A stretch of DNA of 21,001 nt from contig DJVC01000021.1 of NCBI GenBank assembly GCA_002440765.1, forward strand, positions 1 through 21,001, written 5' to 3'. The first letter of the stretch is position 1. Every line of letters begins with the position of its first letter. A model generated the notes under the pieces. That model ran no database searches, had not been told where the DNA came from, and saw only the letters and a program-made list of their open reading frames with translations. The translations under genes and the position numbers were made by a program. Source of the stretch: a bacterium UBP3_UBA6266 (lineage in GTDB: Bacteria > Auribacterota > UBA6266). Positions 15,748 to 21,001 of this stretch are shown here, piece by piece.

Positions 15748-17283
15748 ATGCTTGCGCAAGTAAAATCTTCCTGTGTATACGGGATAGACGGTCATCTGAT
15801 AGACATTGAAGTGGATATATCAAGGGGGCTTCCCGCAAGTGTTATAGTCGGATTGCCGGATGCGGCTGTAAAGGAAAGCAAAGACAGAGTCAAAGCAGCC
15901 ATACAAAACTCAGGTTTTAAATATCCGTCAAAAAGGATTACTGTGAACCTGGCTCCCGCAGATTTAAAAAAAGAAGGCTCAATTTTTGATTTACCTATCG
16001 CTGTTGGTCTTCTGTCCGCTTCGGAACAGATAAAAAAAGAACGAACCGGCTACATCGTTATAGGAGAATTGTCGCTGGACGGAAAAGTCCGTCCGGTAAA
16101 CGGTATCTTATCCATGGCTATGATGTGCGCGAAGAATAATTTTCGAGGTATTATCCTGCCTTCGGAAAATGCGGATGAAGCGTCTTATGTGGAGGGGATT
16201 AAAGTGATAGGCGTATCAAGCTTGACCGAAGCGGTTGATTTTATATCGGGAAACAGCGATATTATTCCCTGTGAAAATAAGCGTGATACGGAGATGAGCT
16301 GTGTTAATCCCGATCATATAGATTTCTCTGAGGTAAAGGGCCAGGAATATGTGAAGAGGGCATTGGAAATAGCTGTTGCCGGGGGGCATAATATTTTAAT
16401 GATAGGTCCGCCCGGAACAGGGAAAACAATGCTTGCGAGAAGGGTCCCTTCGATAATGCCGGATATGAATATTGAGGAAGCGCTGGAAACCGCGAAAATT
16501 CACAGCACCGCCGGCGTTAGTAAAAAGTATTTCAGGGATGGGATGTTTAAAAGACCTTTCCGCTCGCCGCATCATACAGCAAGCGATGTATCCATAATAG
16601 GCGGCGGACAGTTTCCGAAACCCGGAGAAGTTTCGCTTGCGCATAACGGAGTTTTATTTCTGGACGAACTGCCTGAATTCAAAAGAAATGTGCTGGAAGT
16701 GTTAAGACAACCGCTTGAAGACAGGGAAGTTACTGTTTCGCGTGTTAAAACAACCATTACTTTCCCCGCAAATTATATGTTGATTGCCGCGATGAATCCA
16801 TGTCCCTGCGGGTATTTTACGGATCCGGAGAGAGAATGCAGATGTACTCCTCTGCAGATACAGAGATATATATCGAAAATATCCGGGCCCCTGATGGACA
16901 GGATTGATATTCATATAGAAGTTCCGGCGGTGAAATTCAGGGATATCGCATCAAAAAAATCCGCAGAGCCTTCATCTTATATCAAATCCAGGATTGAGAA
17001 AACCCGGAAAATACAGAAGGCAAGATTCGGATCCGGTAAGATACACTGTAACGCGCAGATGAATTCGAGGCAAATAAAAAATCATTGTCTTATCGAAAAA
17101 GAAGCTGAGGAACTGTTAAGCAGAGCGATGGATAATCTTTGTCTTTCAGCCAGGGCATACGATAAAATAAAGAAGATAGCAAGGACCATAGCCGATATGG
17201 ATGAATCGCCCGGCATTATAGGCAGGCATATTGCGGAAGCTGTCCAATACAGATCCCTTGACAAAAATATATGGCCTGCATGA
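15748..17283 (+). CDS. comM: ComM/YifB-type Mg-chelatase-like AAA+ ATPase
   Basis: A 511-residue AAA+ protein of the YifB/ComM family. ComM is a hexameric helicase promoting branch migration during natural transformation in Vibrio and Haemophilus; the family also occurs in species not known to be competent. Domains: N-terminal Lon-protease-like fold (1-170, GLPDAAVKESKDRVKAA), AAA+ core with Walker A GPPGTGKT (220-227) and Walker B VLFLDELPEF (Asp306-Glu307), a Cys cluster CPC at 352-354 plus CRC at 364-366 that could bind a metal, and the C-terminal Mg-chelatase domain (SARAYDKIKKIARTIADM). It follows yraN by 2 bases and ends the rpsP-led gene run. Competence itself is not shown by this window. 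Confidence 0.94.
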   Translation: MLAQVKSSCVYGIDGHLIDIEVDISRGLPASVIVGLPDAAVKESKDRVKAAIQNSGFKYPSKRITVNLAPADLKKEGSIFDLPIAVGLLSASEQIKKERTGYIVIGELSLDGKVRPVNGILSMAMMCAKNNFRGIILPSENADEASYVEGIKVIGVSSLTEAVDFISGNSDIIPCENKRDTEMSCVNPDHIDFSEVKGQEYVKRALEIAVAGGHNILMIGPPGTGKTMLARRVPSIMPDMNIEEALETAKIHSTAGVSKKYFRDGMFKRPFRSPHHTASDVSIIGGGQFPKPGEVSLAHNGVLFLDELPEFKRNVLEVLRQPLEDREVTVSRVKTTITFPANYMLIAAMNPCPCGYFTDPERECRCTPLQIQRYISKISGPLMDRIDIHIEVPAVKFRDIASKKSAEPSSYIKSRIEKTRKIQKARFGSGKIHCNAQMNSRQIKNHCLIEKEAEELLSRAMDNLCLSARAYDKIKKIARTIADMDESPGIIGRHIAEAVQYRSLDKNIWPA

Positions 17284-17319
17284 AAATGGTATACAGGAAT
17301 TACTGAAAGGATTATCGCT

Positions 17320-18111
17320 ATGATTATCGTTGGTGAAAAAATAAATACCAGCAGGAAAGTTGTCGCGGACGCTGTCAGGAACAGGGACCGGCAGTTTATT
17401 CTGGATCTGGCAAAAACCCAGGAAAGCGCCGGCGCGCATTATATAGACATAAATGTGGGAACGTTCATTAAAACGGAATCTGAGGATATGGCATGGGTTG
17501 TTGATTCGGTTTCGGGCAATGTAAAAATTCCGCTGAGCATAGACAGCCCCGACCCTAAGGCAGTTGAAGCCGCTATTGATATTATAAAAGGCCCCGTTTT
17601 GATAAATTCGATATCACTGGAAAAAGAAAGGTTCAGCGGGCTTATTCCTATAGCGCAGGAGTTCAAATGCCCCGTGATAGGTTTGCTTATAGAAGACGGC
17701 AATCTTCCCGTTGACGCGGAAAGCAGGATGAAAGTTGCCGATAAGCTTATTACCCGCCTGACGGAGAAGGGCGTGGAGCATGGCTCGGTATTTATCGACC
17801 CCATGGTTCAGCCTTTGAGCACCAGTATGAACGGCTTGACCGAGATATTCAGTTTTGTGAGGAAATTCAGGTCTGATTTTCCCGATGTTCATTTGATTTG
17901 CGGTTTAAGCAATGTTTCTTTTGGCTTGCCTAACAGAAAGCTGATAAACCGCGCCTTCCTCGCAGCAATGATGACACTTGGTATGGATTCGGCGATTTGC
18001 GATCCTCTTGATAAGGATCTTATGGGCCTTATTGCGGCACAGGAAGCATTACTGGGAAAAGATGAGTTTTGTATGAAGTTCATTTCTCTTTCCAGGAGCG
18101 GAAAAATATGA
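17320..18111 (+). CDS. acsE: Methyltetrahydrofolate:corrinoid/iron-sulfur protein methyltransferase
   Basis: A 263-residue pterin-binding TIM-barrel protein, the size of clostridial AcsE. The family moves the methyl group of 5-methyltetrahydrofolate to the cobalt of the corrinoid/iron-sulfur protein in the Wood-Ljungdahl pathway. Seen are IIVGEKINTSRK, YIDINVG, PLSIDSPDP, LINSISLE, FIDPMVQPLS and the signature GLSNVSFGLPNRKLIN, covering the Asp and Asn residues that bind the pterin in studied members. AAAGGA lies 8 bases before the ATG. It follows comM by 36 bases and precedes a RACo-like activator by 23 bases. No corrinoid protein, CO dehydrogenase or acetyl-CoA synthase gene is here, so a different corrinoid partner cannot be excluded. 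Confidence 0.88.
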   Translation: MIIVGEKINTSRKVVADAVRNRDRQFILDLAKTQESAGAHYIDINVGTFIKTESEDMAWVVDSVSGNVKIPLSIDSPDPKAVEAAIDIIKGPVLINSISLEKERFSGLIPIAQEFKCPVIGLLIEDGNLPVDAESRMKVADKLITRLTEKGVEHGSVFIDPMVQPLSTSMNGLTEIFSFVRKFRSDFPDVHLICGLSNVSFGLPNRKLINRAFLAAMMTLGMDSAICDPLDKDLMGLIAAQEALLGKDEFCMKFISLSRSGKI

Positions 18112-18134
18112 TTTAGTTTTCCGGCTCCGTCGGA

Positions 18135-19682
18135 ATGCCAACGATGAAAAAGAAAAGACAGATTAAGATTAACGGCGGCAAGTATAGTTTTTACTCTGGA
18201 GAAACATTCAGAGACATCCTTTTGCGCAATGATTTGGGCATGATTTTTCCCTGCGGCGGCGGCGGAATATGCGGAAAGTGCAGGGTGAAAATAATATCAG
18301 GAAAACAGAAAATCACGATACAGGATAAGGAAAAAATAGATAAAGCCGAACTTAAACAGGGATGGAGACTTGCCTGTAAAATGGTTCCGCAAAGCGGTGT
18401 TGAAGTCTACATACCCCATGAAAATACGATTGGAAACAGAAAGGTCCGTTTTTCCGGAAGCCGCCGGGATGGCAAAACTGTTGGGTTTGCGGTAATTGAC
18501 GCCGGCTCATCGACCGTTAAAGCTGTATTGGCAGACGGCGCCGGCAACGCGGGCCCGGTATCCTCAGTTTCCAATCCCCAGATAAAAATATCCACGGATA
18601 TTATAGGCAGAATCGGTTTTGCCATGGAAAGCGCAAATAATTATACTGCTCTGAGAAACCTGCTTATAGAAGGGATAAATAATGTTTTGAAAGAAGCTTT
18701 GATTTCTTCGGGAAAGATTTCTTCGGGTATCAGGCGCGGGTTTATAGCGGGAAACAGTTTTATCACAGCGCTTTTAAAGGAAGAATCGCTGAAAGGGCTT
18801 TCGGCTATTCCTTTTAATTGCGAGAACCGGAAATCAAAAAAAATAAAGAGCAGTGATTTTTTCCGTCTTGCTTCTGTTTCGGTGTTGCCTGTAATCGGGG
18901 GGTTTGTCGGGGCAGACGCGCTTGCCGAATGCATTTATTTGAGGAGATACTATAAAAATAAAAATGTGATTTTGATAGATATAGGCACTAATGCTGAAAT
19001 AATTGTTTATTACGGCGGTAAATACTTTGCCGCATCAGCCTCGGCCGGACCGGCCTTTGAAGGTTTGGGTATGAGCTGCGGTTTTCCCATGTTGGAAGGA
19101 GCGGTCAGGGATATCCGCTCTAAGCCTGCGGACGACAAACCGCTTTCCCGGGAATCTCAGTTCGATTTTGTAGTGTCATCTGTGGGGAATTTAAAGCCCG
19201 CGGGGATTTGCGGAACGGGGTATCTGAGCGCCGTGGCAGAATTCCTGAAGAACGGGCTTATTGACAGAACAGGTAGGATTGCCGGCGGAAAAGACAGGAT
19301 AGAAATTACGGATAACATTTCGGTAAACCAGCAAGATATAAGAATGTTCCAGAATGCCAAAGCCGCTATCGGAGCCGGTATAAGCCTGATTCTTAAGAAA
19401 ATAAAAGCTGATTACGGTGACTTTGCCGAAATTCTTGTGTCCGGCGCTTTCGGAAGCAATGTATCCGTTGATGATTTTTATGTTACGGGTATAATATCAC
19501 CTGAATTCCGCAAAGTGAAAGCTGTGGATAATTTAGTGCTTAAAGGTATGCTGGAGGTTGTCGCTGAGGGAGTCAGCATGTCGAAACTCGAATCTTTTGC
19601 GGCGAAGGTGCAAAGAATAAAACTGGCGGAAGATAAAGATTTTATGGAATATTATACGGGGGCTATGAGTTTTGAAAAATAA
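18135..19682 (+). CDS. Corrinoid protein reductive activator (RACo-like, ferredoxin + ASKHA)
   Basis: A 515-residue ATP-dependent activator of corrinoid proteins. RACo-type enzymes re-reduce inactive Co(II) to Co(I) with electrons from a [2Fe-2S] cluster, driven by ATP. The N-terminal ferredoxin domain has Cys40, Cys46, Cys49 and Cys81 (FPCGGGGICGKC, later RLACKM). The rest is the DUF4445-type ASKHA ATPase: FAVIDAGSSTVKAVLAD, LIDIGTNAEIIVYYGG, ASASAGPAFEG, GICGTGYLSAV and ILVSGAFGSN. The activator next to acsE supports a real methyl-transfer unit. Two starts are possible: ATG 18135 or ATG 18144; CGGA just upstream fits the second slightly better. The stop overlaps the next gene by 11 bases. 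Confidence 0.87.
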   Translation: MPTMKKKRQIKINGGKYSFYSGETFRDILLRNDLGMIFPCGGGGICGKCRVKIISGKQKITIQDKEKIDKAELKQGWRLACKMVPQSGVEVYIPHENTIGNRKVRFSGSRRDGKTVGFAVIDAGSSTVKAVLADGAGNAGPVSSVSNPQIKISTDIIGRIGFAMESANNYTALRNLLIEGINNVLKEALISSGKISSGIRRGFIAGNSFITALLKEESLKGLSAIPFNCENRKSKKIKSSDFFRLASVSVLPVIGGFVGADALAECIYLRRYYKNKNVILIDIGTNAEIIVYYGGKYFAASASAGPAFEGLGMSCGFPMLEGAVRDIRSKPADDKPLSRESQFDFVVSSVGNLKPAGICGTGYLSAVAEFLKNGLIDRTGRIAGGKDRIEITDNISVNQQDIRMFQNAKAAIGAGISLILKKIKADYGDFAEILVSGAFGSNVSVDDFYVTGIISPEFRKVKAVDNLVLKGMLEVVAEGVSMSKLESFAAKVQRIKLAEDKDFMEYYTGAMSFEK

Positions 19683-19953
19683 TTCAAAAGGTAAAAAGTT
19701 TGTTATCGGTGTTATGATAATAACGGTATCCTATTTTTTGGGGATCCCCGTTTTGGTCGCAGGCGTCGCTTTCATGTCCGCCAAAAGGTATTTTACAGGC
19801 ACAATCTGTTTTGTGATATATGGGGTGTCATGGCTTCTTTTGCTGGCGGGTATTTTTATGTCGGGCAGGGAAGGGTATTGCTTTGTGCAGGATAAAATAA
19901 AGGCTTTTTGGCGCAGGAAGAAAAAAGTTGAATCGGATGACAAAAACATTTAA
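19672..19953 (+). CDS. Small two-helix membrane protein, unknown function
   Basis: A 93-residue protein I do not recognise. It has a basic N-terminus (KNNSKGKK), two hydrophobic segments (about 11-33 and 41-62) joined by a short SAKRYFTG turn, and a very basic C-terminal tail (WRRKKKVE) ending in acidic residues, so both ends are probably cytoplasmic. The only start that keeps both helices is TTG at 19672, inside the end of the activator gene (11-base overlap), with no good ribosome binding site. Translational coupling is likely. A role with the methyl-transfer genes is not implied by the sequence. Confidence 0.6.
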   Translation: MKNNSKGKKFVIGVMIITVSYFLGIPVLVAGVAFMSAKRYFTGTICFVIYGVSWLLLLAGIFMSGREGYCFVQDKIKAFWRRKKKVESDDKNI

Positions 19954-19992
19954 TCTTCCGGCAACGGAATATTAATATTCAGGGAGGAGACA

Positions 19993-20136
19993 ATGAGAAT
20001 AGTTACTGCGGTGTTGCTGGCAGTGTCCGCGTTGACGATGTTCAGCGGATGTGAGACAACAAAAGGCATGGGGCGCGATATTACCAATCTTGGCGATGTA
20101 ATGTCGGGAAATGACCCTCAGAATGTGACATACTAA
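19993..20136 (+). CDS. Entericidin-like small lipoprotein
   Basis: A 47-residue lipoprotein precursor. The hydrophobic signal (3-17) ends in lipobox FSGC with Cys20 as the lipidated residue. The mature 28 residues begin CETTKGMGRDITNLGD, closely matching the entericidin EcnA/EcnB pattern (C-x-T-x-x-G-x-G-x-D-I-x-x-L-G). Entericidins are tiny envelope lipoproteins; in Enterobacteria EcnA/EcnB form a stress-linked antidote/toxin pair, while most homologues elsewhere are uncharacterised. The ribosome binding site GGAGG (19983-19987), 5 bases before the ATG, is strong, supporting a real gene despite its size. A 14-base perfect palindrome GAATATTAATATTC (19967-19980) lies immediately upstream and could be an operator or chance. 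There is no second copy beside it. Confidence 0.85.
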   Translation: MRIVTAVLLAVSALTMFSGCETTKGMGRDITNLGDVMSGNDPQNVTY

Positions 20137-20151
20137 CCATTTTATAATGGC

Positions 20152-20180
20152 TTGAACAGCCTTTAATAAATATATATAAT
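20152..20180 (+). promoter_or_regulatory. Sigma70-like promoter before STAS gene
   Basis: TTGAAC (20152-20157), exactly 17 bases, then a perfect TATAAT (20175-20180) make a close-to-consensus promoter. Transcription should start near 20187, only about 9 bases before the first ATG (20196) and about 21 before the second (20208). Two small hairpins overlap its upstream side, CCATT/AATGG (20137-20150) and GGCT/AGCC (20149-20161), the second followed by TTT; they might weakly end the lipoprotein transcript. Confidence 0.75.
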
Positions 20181-20195
20181 AACAGACATACCTAT

Positions 20196-20567
20196 ATGAC
20201 TTCGGGAATGGAAAAAATACTTGTTATTGAAAAAAGGGGAAATGTGGATATCGTGCATTTCCTGGCACAGCGTCTTACAGACCCGGTTTTGGCGGATAAT
20301 ATTAAGGAATACCTGCTTAAAACAGCTGAAGAAGGCAAAATTCATCTGATAATTGATTTTTCTAATGTCCAGTACCTTTCAAGTTCTTATTTAAGTATAC
20401 TGGTGGCTCTTGATAAAAAGGTTAAACCTGAAGGCGGCAGCGTGGATATATGCTGCCTGAACCAGAATATTTCAAGTATCTTTTCTATCGCGCGTTTTGA
20501 CATGATTTTTGATATTTTCGGTTCTGAAAATGATGCCGTTACCGATATGGAATCAAAAATTAGATAA
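20196..20567 (+). CDS. STAS-domain anti-sigma factor antagonist-like protein
   Basis: A 123-residue single STAS domain, the fold of SpoIIAA/RsbV proteins that bind anti-sigma kinases and are switched by serine phosphorylation. Seen are the first strands (LVIEKRGNVDIVHF), HLIIDFSNVQYLSSSYLSIL and the C-terminal SIARFDMIFDIFGSENDAV. In SpoIIAA the switch motif is DSSGLG; here it is SSSYLS (62-67), so the phosphorylatable Ser is kept at 63 while the preceding Asp and following Gly are replaced. The partner kinase, phosphatase and sigma factor are not in the window. Start is ATG 20196 or, 4 codons later, ATG 20208; the promoter position makes the second plausible. rnc starts 5 bases after the stop. 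Confidence 0.85.
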   Translation: MTSGMEKILVIEKRGNVDIVHFLAQRLTDPVLADNIKEYLLKTAEEGKIHLIIDFSNVQYLSSSYLSILVALDKKVKPEGGSVDICCLNQNISSIFSIARFDMIFDIFGSENDAVTDMESKIR

Positions 20568-20572
20568 ATAAA

Positions 20573-21001
20573 GTGAGAAAACCGGACTACATTAATATTC
20601 AAAAGAAAATAGGTTACCGTTTTAAGGACAGGTCGTTGCTTTTTACATCCTTAGTCCATAAATCCTTCCGGAATGAAAATCTCGATGAGGTCCCCGAATG
20701 TAATGAACGGCTTGAATTTTTGGGCGACTCAATCCTGGGATGTGTAATATCGTTCCTGCTTTATAAAAAGTTTCCCGATATAGATGAAGGAAAACTGTCT
20801 TTTTTAAAATCATTTATCGTATCCAGAAAAGTCCTGGCGGAAATCGCGTCCGGGATGGGCATGGGAAGTTTTTTGATAATCGGCAAGGGAGAGGAGAAAA
20901 GCGGAGGCAGGGAAAAAGAATCAAATCTGGCAAATGTATTTGAAGCGCTGATTGCCGCCATTTATCTGGATGGAGGGTATGAATCCGCCGAAAAATGGAT
21001 A
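20573..21001 (+). CDS. rnc: Ribonuclease III, 3'-truncated by window edge
   Basis: Double-strand RNA endonuclease for rRNA and mRNA processing. The frame runs open to the end of the window, giving 143 residues covering the catalytic domain; the dsRNA-binding domain lies beyond. The signature NERLEFLGDSIL provides Glu45, Glu48 and Asp52 (E. coli Glu38, Glu41, Asp45), and DEGKLSFLKSFIVS provides Glu72. In the second half-site LANVFEALIAAIYLDGG, Glu124 matches E. coli Glu117, but the Asp114 position is Asn121. The Glu117 equivalent is kept, so activity is expected. Start is GTG at 20573, 5 bases after the STAS gene, with no clear ribosome binding site, pointing to coupled translation. Confidence 0.93.
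   Translation, partial: MRKPDYINIQKKIGYRFKDRSLLFTSLVHKSFRNENLDEVPECNERLEFLGDSILGCVISFLLYKKFPDIDEGKLSFLKSFIVSRKVLAEIASGMGMGSFLIIGKGEEKSGGREKESNLANVFEALIAAIYLDGGYESAEKWI

Noticed and set aside
17320..18111. Dihydropteroate synthase (folP) as an alternative call
   Set aside because: Same pterin-binding fold, but GLSNVSFGLPNRKLIN, the length and the adjacent corrinoid activator match AcsE-type methyltransferases.
20591..20600. ATTAATATTC matching half of the palindrome at 19967-19980, as a repeated operator
   Set aside because: It lies within the rnc coding sequence, is short and AT-rich, and the palindrome is not complete; chance is the simpler explanation.

Overview
The window is a densely packed, single-strand (+) housekeeping block of moderate GC, with 21 complete genes and two genes cut by the window edges (polA at the left, rnc at the right). 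I see no tRNA, rRNA, CRISPR array, insertion sequence or phage gene, and no gene-free stretch over 300 bases. The longest gaps are about 90-130 bases (after rho, before rpmE, between murA and ffh, before rpsP), and each is described as a feature. Ribosome binding sites, lipobox and prepilin signals and sigma70-like hexamers are all of ordinary bacterial type. The organism looks like a diderm anaerobe: it has a type II secretion/type IV pilus-type pseudopilin, an entericidin-like lipoprotein, and a methyltetrahydrofolate:corrinoid methyltransferase next to a corrinoid-protein reductive activator (Wood-Ljungdahl type genes). This fits an uncultivated lineage such as Omnitrophota or a neighbouring phylum, but that placement is inference only.

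Layout. (1) 1-6152: polA (3' part), a multi-membrane STT3-like GT-C protein with a TPR tail, coaE and rho, joined by tiny gaps or overlaps, so probably one operon. (2) 6153-8286: a two-gene cassette with a possible promoter in front and a clear intrinsic terminator behind. It encodes a GspG-like pseudopilin fused to a HEATH-type putative metallopeptidase domain, and a secreted PsbP/DcrB-like protein. It sits inside the common rho-rpmE-prfA order. (3) 8287-11789: rpmE, prfA, prmC and murA, a translation-termination and cell-wall operon. (4) 11787-11873: an AT-rich imperfect inverted repeat, then ffh. (5) 13210-17283: a good sigma70-like promoter followed by rpsP, trmD, rplS, rnhB, yraN and comM. 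rimM, often found between rpsP and trmD, is absent. (6) 17320-19953: acsE-like methyltransferase, RACo-like activator and a small two-helix membrane protein. (7) 19993-21001: a 47-residue entericidin-like lipoprotein, a STAS-domain anti-sigma-antagonist-like protein behind a consensus-like promoter, and the start of rnc.

Together most genes serve DNA repair, CoA synthesis, transcription termination, translation and its release, protein targeting, and peptidoglycan synthesis. The accessory interest lies in the pseudopilin-metallopeptidase fusion, the STT3-like protein lacking a WWDYG motif, and the detached pair of corrinoid methyl-transfer genes. Several housekeeping proteins carry substitutions at well-known residues: the TrmD catalytic Asp is Glu, Pol I proofreading acids are lost, Ffh has DSAGR and a methionine-poor M domain, and the RNase III Asp114 equivalent is Asn.
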